A DNA stretch of 52,120 nucleotides from Bacteroidales bacterium. Its GTDB lineage: Bacteria; Bacteroidota; Bacteroidia; Bacteroidales; GCA-2748055. The DNA is taken from positions 1 through 52,120 of the forward strand of contig JACJXF010000017.1 of the NCBI GenBank assembly GCA_020636775.1, read 5' to 3'. Below the pieces are notes generated by a model. That model worked only from the letters and a program-made list of their open reading frames with translations, did no database searches and had not been told where the DNA came from. Positions 17,242 through 25,580 of this stretch are shown in pieces. How positions within the stretch are numbered: position 1 is the stretch's first letter; every line of letters begins with the position of its first letter. Made by a program: the position numbers and the translations under genes.

Positions 17242-19500
17242 ATGCCAAAAATTCTGATTCTTTTTCTTTTAAATTTATTTCCCGCTCTAACACTTCTTTC
17301 ACAGATTAATGGCCGGATAGTGGACATAAACACTAATTCCGGATTAGAGGGAGCAAATATTGTTTCAGAAAACGGAGAAGCCACAAGCAGCGGCAAAGAC
17401 GGCTATTTTCAAATTTCAGGAACCGGACTTCAAAAAAAGCTCACAATTTCATTCATTGGTTACGAAACCAGGAGCTTTGAATTTTCAGAATCTGACAGTA
17501 TACTTCTGTTTGCTCTTCGTCCACTTACCCAAAATATTGATGAAGTCTTAATAACGGCAACCGGATTTCCCACGGAAATGCTGAGATCAACCGCATCCAT
17601 TACCGCAATAACGGGAGATAAATTCGACTCTCACGCTAATATCGTGCTTAACGATCTGATAAATCAGGTTCCCGGAGTTTATATGTCGGGTGGGACATAC
17701 AGCACAAACAGAATTACAATAAGGGGAATTGGTTCCCGCAGTCCCTATGCCAGCAATCGTATTCGTGCAAGTTTTGATGATATTCCTCTTACCACAGGGG
17801 ATGGCTCAACCAGTATTGAGGATATCGATATGAGTTTTATCGGAAGGGCAGAAGTGCTGAAAGGACCTTCATCAGCTGTTTACGGATCCGGGATGGGAGG
17901 TTCCATCCGCATGTACCCGGTAAATCCTGAAAAAAAAGGATTGTCAATGCAGGCCGGACTTGAAACGGCCTCATTCGGCTCAAACCGTTTTTTCGCCCGG
18001 GCAGGATATAAAAATGATAAAGAAGAAATTCTGTTGTCATTCGCACGTGCACATAGTGAGGGCTACCGTCAAAATAATACCTACAACCGAAATTCATTGT
18101 TTGTTAAAGGTTCTGAATATTTCAGGAAATCAACTCTGTCCTTTACATTACTGTATACAGGTCTGGAAGCTGGAATTCCCAGCTCTCTCTCCAAAGCTGA
18201 TTATGTGAATACTCCGGCAATTGCAGCTCCAACATGGCTGGCAGTTAAAGGATTTGAACAATATCAAAAAATTGTATCAGGAGTAAATTATGAATTCCGT
18301 TTAAACAAAAAGATGAGTTCCAAAACCCTGCTATTTGGAGTTTATAATGATCCTTTCGAATCACGACCCTTCAATATTCTGGATGAATCATCCTTTTCCT
18401 CCGGAATACGCGAACAATTTCAATTTTCTTTTAAATACCTTAAAATAATTGCCGGGGGAGAAGTTTTCAATGAAAAATATTCAAGCAAAATTTTCCGGAC
18501 TCTAATGGGAATTCAGGATAGCCTGCAGGCTTATAACAGGGAATCAAGATTTTACTTCAATACCTTTGCCCTGGGAAAGGCAGTACTCTTTGAGCGCCTG
18601 ACAATAGAAGCCGGCTTAAACGCCAACCACCTGAGTTATTCATTAAGAGATGTATTCAATGCCGATACAACAGACTATTCAGGTTCTCATACTTATAAAT
18701 TGGTTGTCTCTCCGCGACTTGCCCTGAATTATTCTCTGTCACCCGGTCTGAATATCCATGCCAGTGCAGGACATGGCTTCTCGGCTCCATCTGCAGAAGA
18801 GACTCTATTACCTGACGGGCAGGTTAATAAAAACTTAAAACCTGAAACAGGTATAAATTATGAAGCCGGTTTAAGAGGGATTTTGTTGAAAAAATATGTC
18901 GAATTCGATTTGTCCTTATATCATATCGACTTACGAAACCTTCTGGTAACAAAGAGAATATCTGATGAGATATTTTATGGGGTAAATGCCGGCAGAACTT
19001 CCCACAGCGGTATTGAACTGCTTCTGAAAATTAATGCCCTGCCTTATACAAAAAAAGAAATTGCAGAAGTATCTTTTACTACTGGCATTTTCACTTCATT
19101 AAACAGATTCAGGGATTTTACCGATAATGGAGTTAATTACACAGGAAACAAGCTGCCCGGAATCCCCGCTTCCTCAGTTAATGCTGAATTCAGGGCTGTT
19201 AAATCTCAAAAGCTGGAGATGATTCTGACTTATCAATACACCGGACGACAATTTCTTGATGATGCCAACTCAGGTATTTACAATGGCTGGCAGACACTAA
19301 ATATTTACAGCAGCTATTCAATTAAAAGCCTCCACGGGAAACTGAATGCTAAGATTTATGGAGGAGTGAGAAATATTTTTAATGAAAAATACGCAGGCAT
19401 GATCCTGGTAAATGCAAGCAGTTTTGGTGCCAGCCTTCCACGTTACTATTACCCAGGGCTTCCCAGAAATTTCTATGCAGGCCTGAGTCTTGAATTTTAA
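17242..19500 (+). CDS. TonB-dependent outer-membrane receptor
   Basis: 752 residues. Signal peptide at about 1-20, a CarboxypepD_reg domain at about 21-95 (INGRIVDINTNSGLEGANI...ISFIGYETRSF), then a plug domain (about 105-225: ITAITGDKF, VLNDLINQVPGVYMSGG, ITIRGIGSRS, FDDIPLTTGDG, AEVLKGPSSAVYGSGMGG) and a 22-strand barrel to the C-terminal LSLEF. Plug features resemble receptors for iron chelates, but the substrate is not readable. A separate TonB box is not obvious. It follows the RelA-like gene by 19 bases and could be read through from it. Confidence 0.93.
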   Translation: MPKILILFLLNLFPALTLLSQINGRIVDINTNSGLEGANIVSENGEATSSGKDGYFQISGTGLQKKLTISFIGYETRSFEFSESDSILLFALRPLTQNIDEVLITATGFPTEMLRSTASITAITGDKFDSHANIVLNDLINQVPGVYMSGGTYSTNRITIRGIGSRSPYASNRIRASFDDIPLTTGDGSTSIEDIDMSFIGRAEVLKGPSSAVYGSGMGGSIRMYPVNPEKKGLSMQAGLETASFGSNRFFARAGYKNDKEEILLSFARAHSEGYRQNNTYNRNSLFVKGSEYFRKSTLSFTLLYTGLEAGIPSSLSKADYVNTPAIAAPTWLAVKGFEQYQKIVSGVNYEFRLNKKMSSKTLLFGVYNDPFESRPFNILDESSFSSGIREQFQFSFKYLKIIAGGEVFNEKYSSKIFRTLMGIQDSLQAYNRESRFYFNTFALGKAVLFERLTIEAGLNANHLSYSLRDVFNADTTDYSGSHTYKLVVSPRLALNYSLSPGLNIHASAGHGFSAPSAEETLLPDGQVNKNLKPETGINYEAGLRGILLKKYVEFDLSLYHIDLRNLLVTKRISDEIFYGVNAGRTSHSGIELLLKINALPYTKKEIAEVSFTTGIFTSLNRFRDFTDNGVNYTGNKLPGIPASSVNAEFRAVKSQKLEMILTYQYTGRQFLDDANSGIYNGWQTLNIYSSYSIKSLHGKLNAKIYGGVRNIFNEKYAGMILVNASSFGASLPRYYYPGLPRNFYAGLSLEF

Positions 19501-19512
19501 TAAATCTGAGCG

Positions 19513-19558
19513 CAAAAAAATCACAGCAGGAATGCATGCCCTGCTGTGATTATTAGTT
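19513..19558. terminator. Bidirectional intrinsic terminator
   Basis: AATCACAGCAGG (19519-19530) pairs perfectly with CCTGCTGTGATT (19540-19551), a 12-bp stem, with an A run before and T-rich sequence after. It separates two convergent genes. Confidence 0.85.
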
Positions 19559-19568
19559 TAGACAGAAA

Positions 19569-19895
19569 TTAGTTTTTCTCTTTTTTCTCCAGCAAATGTG
19601 AGATCACAAGAGCAAGCCCTCCGAACAGAAAAATCATTGAAAAATAGGCAACCTCAGGAATTAGTACTGTTGTGGCAACGATGATACTCCCGGCCAGAAT
19701 GCCTATTCCTACACCGATAAATAATAAACCAAATTTTAAAGCAGAGAAGGAGGGGAGGTCCATTTTTATTTCAGGAGAGCTGCCTCCTTTTTCAATCAGC
19801 ATAATTCTCTCTTTTCTGTGAACTAAAAGCCGTATTACAGAATAAATACCTGCAAATACAATGGCTGTGATAAATACTTCGCTAATGTGTTCCAT
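19569..19895 (-). CDS. DUF6249-like small membrane protein
   Basis: 108 residues. One membrane helix at about 7-24, then a basic stretch RKERIMLIEKGGSSPE, then two more helices (about 50-75 and 80-101) and a lysine-rich tail. The stretch HRKERIMLIEKG is typical of DUF6249 proteins, often found beside ECF sigma factor genes in Bacteroidota; here one begins at 20083 in the divergent direction. Function unknown. Confidence 0.7.
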   Translation of the reverse strand: MEHISEVFITAIVFAGIYSVIRLLVHRKERIMLIEKGGSSPEIKMDLPSFSALKFGLLFIGVGIGILAGSIIVATTVLIPEVAYFSMIFLFGGLALVISHLLEKKEKN

Positions 19896-20082
19896 AATCT
19901 GATTGTTAAGTTTTTTATTTGCTTTTCTGAATCTTTGACGACAGTATTTCAGAATCGGTTACAAATATTTTTTATGATATAGATTTGGTTTCTAAATAAA
20001 TTCAGGATGAATATCCGGTTTCAAACAACTTTTTTAAGATAGTTGTAACTTTATCCCGAAAGCCGGCGTCTAAAATTTGCAC

Positions 20083-20655
20083 ATGCATGACGACAGGTAT
20101 TATATAAAGCAGATATTGAACGGGGATTCCTCTGGCTTTGCTGTGCTTGTTGACAGGCATAAAAAAGCGATGTATTCTTTTGCATTAAAAATGGTTAAAG
20201 TACCTGAAGATGCAGAAGAAATTGCCCATGATGCATTTGTGAAGGCTTATCAGTCGCTTGGTAAATTCAGACAGGAAAGTAAGTTTTCTACCTGGCTGTT
20301 CCGGATTGTATTTAATGAATGTGTGTCGAGATTACGAAAGAAGAAAGTTGAAAGTATTTCTTTCCAGGATCCGAAATTTCAATTCCACGAAGCTGAAGAG
20401 CCGGTAAATTTTTTAAAGGAACTGGAAGCCAATGAACAAAAGGAGATGGTTCTCAATGCACTTGAGGTGTTGCCTTACGATGAAAGAAGCCTGATAAGCC
20501 TGTTTTATATGCAGGACTGCTCCGTTAAGGAAATAGCTGAGATTACAGGATATTCGGAATCAAATATAAAAGTTAAACTTTTCAGGGCAAGAAAACGTTT
20601 GTGGGAAAAACTCAGATATTCAATGAGTGAAAAAACAAGTATTTATGGTACATAA
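20083..20655 (+). CDS. ECF-type RNA polymerase sigma factor
   Basis: 190 residues from the ATG at 20083 (a TTG two codons upstream is possible but weaker). Region 2 covers about 20-90 (FAVLVDRHKKAMYSFALKMV, DAEEIAHDAFVKAYQSLGKF, FSTWLFRIVFNECVSRLRKKK). Region 4 covers about 125-180 (LPYDERSLISLFYMQDCSVKEIAEITGYSESNIKVKLFRARKRL, in part), with the DNA-recognition helix at its end. It directs transcription of a small regulon, probably under the overlapping membrane protein gene. The cognate promoter motif cannot be read from this window. Confidence 0.94.
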   Translation: MHDDRYYIKQILNGDSSGFAVLVDRHKKAMYSFALKMVKVPEDAEEIAHDAFVKAYQSLGKFRQESKFSTWLFRIVFNECVSRLRKKKVESISFQDPKFQFHEAEEPVNFLKELEANEQKEMVLNALEVLPYDERSLISLFYMQDCSVKEIAEITGYSESNIKVKLFRARKRLWEKLRYSMSEKTSIYGT

Positions 20656-21055
20656 CGACAAAAAACTGGATGAACTCACCCATGAGATTTTAAGTAATCT
20701 GGATCGTGATGAGCCTTCTGAGCAGTTCACTGCAAGAGTAATGGATTCAGTGCATTCGCTTGATTTGCAGTCAGATAAAAACAGGTTCAGAACCATTTAT
20801 TGGTTTATACCCGTATTACCTGTCTTGTTTGCTATTTTTTGGGGAATATTGCGTATCCCCGGAATAAAGGAGCTTATCCTGAAAAATCTGGATTACATAA
20901 ATCAGTCGTTTGGATTAATTGGCTTATTTGTCAGAAATCTTATTAAGCCATTTACCACAATGTCTGTTTCACCCCTCATGCTGATAATCTGTCTTTCCGT
21001 TTTTCTCTTCTTCTTATCCGAACTTTATTTAACGTACCGCAGGCAGCATCACTAA
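20645..21055 (+). CDS. Putative membrane anti-sigma factor
   Basis: 136 residues from the ATG at 20645; a GTG at 20627 is an alternative. Its start overlaps the sigma gene by 11 bases, implying coupled translation. The N-terminal 45 residues are soluble and acidic (NDKKLDELTHEILSNLDRDEPSEQF), followed by a membrane helix (about 53-72), an amphipathic middle and a second helix near the C-terminus (about 112-130). No zinc-binding HxxxCxxC motif is seen. Position and topology suggest a sigma-binding regulator; the sequence itself is not diagnostic. Confidence 0.7.
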   Translation: MVHNDKKLDELTHEILSNLDRDEPSEQFTARVMDSVHSLDLQSDKNRFRTIYWFIPVLPVLFAIFWGILRIPGIKELILKNLDYINQSFGLIGLFVRNLIKPFTTMSVSPLMLIICLSVFLFFLSELYLTYRRQHH

Positions 21056-21065
21056 GTCCCGTTAA

Positions 21066-24002
21066 TCAGTACCTGGGATCGGCTATCACACCGAGCTTTG
21101 CCATTTTCTCAACCTCGATACTGGGAAATCCGAATTCTTCCACTATTTTTCCGAGTATCAGGTAAACTCCGTAGCCTTTGTAAGGATACTTTTTCAGCGT
21201 ATCAGGAAAATTTACCACATCGAAAAATTCGCCATCAGGATCGAGAAATGCCCCGAAATGCATCCATTCTTTTTTTATGGTAATCACGTTTTTCAGGGAT
21301 ACCAGATTGCCCACCATCCTGACTCTTTTCCCTAGGTGCTTCATCATATCCCTTGCCCGTATTTCACCCCTGAATCCGGTCTGCAGCATATCAAAACGGT
21401 TAAGGCTGACAGGAAATCCCAAAAGTTCAATCTCATCATAGGCATCTTCAATAATGCTTTGCTCAAGATCAGGAAGCACAAATTTCTTTGGCTTTGACTC
21501 AAAAAGGACTTCCCCGGGTGTTGTTGTTTTACTCACACCTAATAGCATATGAGCTTCCCACAGCAACTGCTTTTTAGTTTTTCCGGTAAAGCGGAAGGCA
21601 TCGGTTCGGATAAGGATGACGATCTGTTCCTTTCCGATTTTTACTCTTTTTGTGAAGTCGGCAAGCTCCCTGTAAGGACCATTCTGTTCCCTCTCGCTAA
21701 CTATAGAGAGGATAAGCCTTTCTTCCAGGTTCTGAATGTGCACAAATCCCAGATAGATATCCCTGTCTTTAATGCATGTGAGATGTTCGCTGTTATTTAC
21801 ACAGGGGAGTAAAATATTGGCTCCGCAGCGCCTGGCTTCATTGATATACACCCAGCTTCGGTAAAATCCCCCGAAATTATTTATTACCGCAACCATGAAC
21901 TCCAGCGGAAAGTGAGCCTTGAGATACAGACTCTGAAAACTTTCAACTGCATAGGAGGCCGAATGGGCTTTTGAAAAGGAGTAGCCTGCAAAGGAACTGA
22001 TCTGTCGCCATACTTCATTGGTAATTTCATCAGGATAGCCACGTTCCCGGCAGTTATCGTGAAACCGTTGTGCAATCCTTTCGAATTCCTTTCCGGATCT
22101 GAATTTGCCGCTCATGGCTCTTCGAAGGACATCGGCGTCGGCCAGGTCAAGTCCTGCAAAATGATGACAAACCTTTATCACATCCTCCTGGTATACCATT
22201 ACCCCGTAGGTTTCACTCAACTGCTCTTTCATAACGGGATGGAGGTACTCAAATCCCTCAGGATTATGGAATCGCCGGATATATTCCTTCATCATACCCG
22301 AACGTGCCACACCCGGACGAATGATGGAACTTGCTGCCACCAGACTGATGTAATTGTCACAACGCAGCTTTTTTAGCAGTCCTCTCATGGCCGGACTCTC
22401 AATATAAAAGCATCCATTTGTCTCTCCATCCCTGAGCTGGCGGAGTACCTGCGGATCAGTTTTAAAATCGCTGACTTTATGAGCATCCACATCAACGCCC
22501 CGGTTCGCAGCAATAATCTCAACCGCATCGTGGATATGACCTATCCCGCGCTGACTTAGAATATCCAGTTTCTCAAAACCGATTTCCTCAGCCACGTACA
22601 TATCCCATTGGGTGGTAGGAAGACCTTTCGGTGGCATATCCAGGGCAGTGTACATGCACAGGGGTTCCTCGGAGATGAGTACACCCCCTGCATGTATGCT
22701 GCGCATATTTGGAAAATCGGCAATCATGCTGCCAATACGAAATATCTCCCCGGTAATCATATTTTGATTCATGGGATTGCCGGGCTCATCAACCAGGCGA
22801 TCTATCTCATCTTTGGGCAGCCCGTATACTTTACCCAGCTCGCGAAATATAGACCGACCCCGGAAAGTGGAAATGGTGCCTATGAGGGCGGTATGCTTCT
22901 TCCCGTAACGTTTAAAAACATAATCGAGCACATCGTCCCTTTCCCTCCATGAATAATCAATATCAAAGTCGGGCGGACTGCTGCGTTTCGGATTGATGAA
23001 CCTCTCGAAGTAAAGATCCAGCTCAATAGGATCAACATTGGTTATCTTAAGGCAGTAAGCCACTACCGAGTTGGCACCGCTTCCCCGGCCAACATGGTAA
23101 TATCCACGGCTCATGGAATATCGTATCATATCCCATGTTATAAGAAAATAAGCGGAAAAACCCAGCCTGTCGATGATTTCGAGTTCATGTTTAACGCGCT
23201 TCTGAGCCTCTTTGTTATGTTTTCCGTAGCGGTATATCATACCTTCCCCCGCCAGCTTCTCCAGTAAAATTTTATCGTCGTAGCGGCTGCTGGTAAAACA
23301 CTTTTTGTTTTTAATGGATTGGAAGTCAAAGGAGATATGGCAGTCTGCCACAAGATTTTCAGTGTTACGGATAATCCCGGGATAATCCTCATAAGCGATA
23401 AGCAGCAGGTCGAAGGGAACCATAATTTCCCGTTCGGATGCGAGGTTAATAGGGCTTAGTTTGCTGAGCAGTGTATTATGATCAATGGCCCTGAGATGCC
23501 TGTGTATCTCGTATTCACTGATTCCGGCAAAACTTACCGGATGCCACACAATCAGCTTGTGTTGAGAATAGCGCAGGGGTGAGGAGTGGAGTTTGTTTAT
23601 ATCGCCCGCTTTTATTCCAATAAGTTCATTTTCTCTCAGCGTTCCCGGCTTGTTTTCCCAGGAATATACAAACCATACATCTTCCAGCCGGGGTGCACGC
23701 AGGGGTAAATCTTCCTTTTTCTCATTGCAGAGCGACAGAAATTCATTCATCAAACGGAAACCATTGTTATTCCTGGCTAAACCGGTATACAGGTACTGGT
23801 CGCCATTACGGAATTCAATGCCTGCTATGGGATAAATTCCCTTTTCCAGGCAGAGTTTCACAAAGTCCATCATCCCCATGGTATTGTTGATATCGGTGAG
23901 TGCCATGGCAGTTACTCCATTCTCCAATGCCTTCTCAATGAGCTTTTCTATTTCCATAGTGCCATACCTCAGGCTGTAATATGAGTGGTTATTCAGGTAC
24001 AT
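21066..24002 (-). CDS. dnaE2: Error-prone type DNA polymerase III alpha subunit (DnaE2-like)
   Basis: 978 residues, clearly shorter than a replicative DnaE (about 1160 or more). The N-terminal PHP domain is present but its metal ligands are eroded: NNHSYYS where HxHSxYS is usual, and TDIN where TDH is usual. The polymerase core is intact: PDFDIDYSW (about residue 344) supplies two catalytic aspartates and GFEKLDIL the third, followed by SRGIGHI and the thumb. The C-terminal part has helix-hairpin-helix and an OB-fold (about 885-960), and then stops, without the tau-binding tail. It lies 60 bases after dinB in one operon under a LexA-like repressor, pointing to damage-induced translesion synthesis. 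This operon is visibly richer in G and C than its neighbours. Confidence 0.9.
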   Translation of the reverse strand: MYLNNHSYYSLRYGTMEIEKLIEKALENGVTAMALTDINNTMGMMDFVKLCLEKGIYPIAGIEFRNGDQYLYTGLARNNNGFRLMNEFLSLCNEKKEDLPLRAPRLEDVWFVYSWENKPGTLRENELIGIKAGDINKLHSSPLRYSQHKLIVWHPVSFAGISEYEIHRHLRAIDHNTLLSKLSPINLASEREIMVPFDLLLIAYEDYPGIIRNTENLVADCHISFDFQSIKNKKCFTSSRYDDKILLEKLAGEGMIYRYGKHNKEAQKRVKHELEIIDRLGFSAYFLITWDMIRYSMSRGYYHVGRGSGANSVVAYCLKITNVDPIELDLYFERFINPKRSSPPDFDIDYSWRERDDVLDYVFKRYGKKHTALIGTISTFRGRSIFRELGKVYGLPKDEIDRLVDEPGNPMNQNMITGEIFRIGSMIADFPNMRSIHAGGVLISEEPLCMYTALDMPPKGLPTTQWDMYVAEEIGFEKLDILSQRGIGHIHDAVEIIAANRGVDVDAHKVSDFKTDPQVLRQLRDGETNGCFYIESPAMRGLLKKLRCDNYISLVAASSIIRPGVARSGMMKEYIRRFHNPEGFEYLHPVMKEQLSETYGVMVYQEDVIKVCHHFAGLDLADADVLRRAMSGKFRSGKEFERIAQRFHDNCRERGYPDEITNEVWRQISSFAGYSFSKAHSASYAVESFQSLYLKAHFPLEFMVAVINNFGGFYRSWVYINEARRCGANILLPCVNNSEHLTCIKDRDIYLGFVHIQNLEERLILSIVSEREQNGPYRELADFTKRVKIGKEQIVILIRTDAFRFTGKTKKQLLWEAHMLLGVSKTTTPGEVLFESKPKKFVLPDLEQSIIEDAYDEIELLGFPVSLNRFDMLQTGFRGEIRARDMMKHLGKRVRMVGNLVSLKNVITIKKEWMHFGAFLDPDGEFFDVVNFPDTLKKYPYKGYGVYLILGKIVEEFGFPSIEVEKMAKLGVIADPRY

Positions 24003-24062
24003 TTATTACATAAGCTTAATTTGTGAAACTCTTTATGCATACAATAAGGCTGAGGCAGCCAA

Positions 24063-25238
24063 TCAGCCGGGAGATTGTTCGGCTTTTATATCTGAGGAAG
24101 AAATCCCTATAGCCCTTCCTATGGCATCCTTTCCATAGCGGTTACGCATTCGGTCGACCGCCAGGTAAAGGTTTATCATCTCAGGAGTATCTTCAAACAT
24201 ATTGAGCTGCTGCACTCCCTGAACCAGATGGCTGAACTTCACACCTACCAGGCGTATCAGCATCCTTCTCTGGTAAATTTTTTCAAAAAGCTCTTTGGCT
24301 GCAGGGATAAGCACATGATCAAAAGAGGTGTAGGGTATCCGCTTCTGCAGGGTGTGGGTATCGAAATTTGAATACCGTATCTTAACAGTGATACAGGAGG
24401 TGAGCCGCTGTTTGCTGCGCAGCTCATAGCACAATTTCTCAACCATCACAGCCATCAGCTCTCTCATGCGCACTATGTCGGTGCTGTCTTTCTCAAAGGT
24501 ACGCTCGGTGCTTATCGACTTTCGTTCGGAGTACTGCTGTACGGGGGTGGGGTCGATTCCATTGGCTTTTTTCCATATCACAGCTCCATTTTTGCCCAGG
24601 AGCTTCTCCATCATTTCCTGGGGAATCTCACTGAGGGTCCCAATGGTAACAATACCCATTGAGCGCAGGAGATGAAAAGTCTGCTGGCCGATCATTGGTA
24701 TTTTACGGATCGACAGAGGGGAGAGGAAGGGTTTTACCAGCTGGCTGTCGACATTCCTCTCTCCGTTGGGCTTGGCCTCTCCCGTAGCAATCTTGGAAAC
24801 CGTTTTGTTTACCGAAAGCCCGCAGGAAATCGGCAGCCCTGTTTCACGAATAATCTTCTGACGCAACTCATGCGTCCATTTCTGTGAACCGAAAAAGCGA
24901 TCCATTCCGGTAATATCAAGGTAATGCTCATCAACCGAAGCCTTTTCATAAACCGGGGCACTATCGGCAATAATATCGGTAACCAGATCAGAATACTTGC
25001 TGTAAAGCTCCATGTCTCCCCGTATTATCACCGCCTGACTACACAGTGTTCTTGCCATTTTCATAGGCATGGCCGAACGCACACCAAACGAGCGGGCCTC
25101 ATAACTGCAGCTGGCAACCACACCACGATCGGAAGTACCGCCGATAATCACAGGAAGTCCTGTCAGTTTGCTGTTTTGCAGCCTCTCCACCGACACGAAA
25201 AAGGTGTCAAGATCCATGTGTACTATGTTTCGGTCCAT
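24063..25238 (-). CDS. dinB: Y-family DNA polymerase IV (DinB)
   Basis: 391 residues. Catalytic residues are all visible: D9 (HMDLDTFF), and D103-E104 (SVDEHYLDI); the steric gate is F13. SCSYEARSFGVRSAMP is the Y-family finger motif, and GLSVNKTVSKIATGEAKP the DNA-contact region. Near the C-terminus QLNMF is a beta-clamp binding motif. It is therefore an active polymerase, unlike ImuB, the inactive Y-family member of the proteobacterial ImuA-ImuB-DnaE2 mutasome. First gene of the operon with the DnaE2-like polymerase. A 7-bp repeat leader abuts its start codon. Confidence 0.95.
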   Translation of the reverse strand: MDRNIVHMDLDTFFVSVERLQNSKLTGLPVIIGGTSDRGVVASCSYEARSFGVRSAMPMKMARTLCSQAVIIRGDMELYSKYSDLVTDIIADSAPVYEKASVDEHYLDITGMDRFFGSQKWTHELRQKIIRETGLPISCGLSVNKTVSKIATGEAKPNGERNVDSQLVKPFLSPLSIRKIPMIGQQTFHLLRSMGIVTIGTLSEIPQEMMEKLLGKNGAVIWKKANGIDPTPVQQYSERKSISTERTFEKDSTDIVRMRELMAVMVEKLCYELRSKQRLTSCITVKIRYSNFDTHTLQKRIPYTSFDHVLIPAAKELFEKIYQRRMLIRLVGVKFSHLVQGVQQLNMFEDTPEMINLYLAVDRMRNRYGKDAIGRAIGISSSDIKAEQSPG

Positions 25239-25243
25239 TTCTG

Positions 25244-25292
25244 AAGTTAGAAGTTAGAATTTAGAAGGTAGAAGGTAGAATTTGGAATCGGG
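25244..25292 (-). repeat. 7-bp tandem repeats in the dinB leader
   Basis: Seven heptads in a row on the plus strand: AAGTTAG twice, AATTTAG, AAGGTAG twice, AATTTGG, AATCGGG. In dinB sense they read CTACCTT/CTAAATT/CTAACTT and end 5 bases before the ATG, where a ribosome-binding site would be. Confidence 0.85.
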
Positions 25293-25403
25293 CCAGCCTT
25301 TGCCGGGTGAGCTTCGCAGCCTCATCCAAATCCCATCTTCGGAATTCTGATTCGTAAAGAATTTTTAAAATAATTTGCTTTTTAGTTTTCCCTGTTTTAT
25401 ATT
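25293..25403. other. Spacer between leader repeats and operators
   Basis: No gene seen. It contains a GC-rich start followed by AT-rich sequence, and no perfect minus-strand TAnnTTTG box for dinB. Confidence 0.5.
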
Positions 25404-25442
25404 TGATTATTATTTAATCATTTTTACGATTATAAATTAATC
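25404..25442. promoter_or_regulatory. Two palindromic operators (GATTA-N5-TAATC)
   Basis: Perfect dyads occur at 25404-25420 (TGATTA-N5-TAATCA) and 25428-25442 (GATTA-N5-TAATC), 23 bases apart centre to centre. They lie between divergent dinB-dnaE2 and the LexA-like gene, and the second ends 1 base before a TAATTTTG promoter box. They are the best candidates for the repressor's own SOS-type boxes. Confidence 0.6.
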
Positions 25443-25443
25443 A

Positions 25444-25451
25444 TAATTTTG
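25444..25451 (+). promoter_or_regulatory. Bacteroidota -7 box (TAATTTTG) of the LexA-like gene
   Basis: TAATTTTG matches TAnnTTTG. The start site would be near 25458, leaving a leader of about 120 bases that carries heptad repeats in both orientations. The two palindromes cover the region from -54 to -16, so a bound repressor would block this promoter. Confidence 0.55.
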
Positions 25452-25466
25452 AAAAACGCAAAAAAA

Positions 25467-25498
25467 AAGGTAGAAGTTAGAAGGCAGAAGGTAGAATT
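25467..25498 (+). repeat. 7-bp tandem repeats, first tract in repressor leader
   Basis: AAGGTAG, AAGTTAG, AAGGCAG, AAGGTAG, then AATT. Its last 13 bases (25486-25498) are a perfect inverted match to 25541-25553, so the leader RNA can fold into a 13-bp stem with a loop of about 42 bases. Confidence 0.85.
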
Positions 25499-25544
25499 AT
25501 AGCTCATGATCCTAATTTGTAAACTATTGAATTCTGGTACAATT

Positions 25545-25579
25545 CTACCTTCTAAATTCTACCTTCTAAATTCAAAACC
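25545..25579 (+). repeat. 7-bp tandem repeats abutting the repressor start codon
   Basis: CTACCTT, CTAAATT, CTACCTT, CTAAATT, CAAAACC, ending 1 base before the ATG at 25581. Same units and same sense as those in front of dinB. Confidence 0.85.
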
Positions 25580-25580
25580 C

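Noticed and set aside
25244..25579. CRISPR array from the repeats around 25.2-25.6 kb
   Set aside because: Units are 7 bp with no unique spacers, and no cas gene is near.
25506..25580. Upstream ATG of the LexA-like repressor
   Set aside because: The extra 25 residues would come from the heptad leader and precede the natural start of the helix-turn-helix domain.
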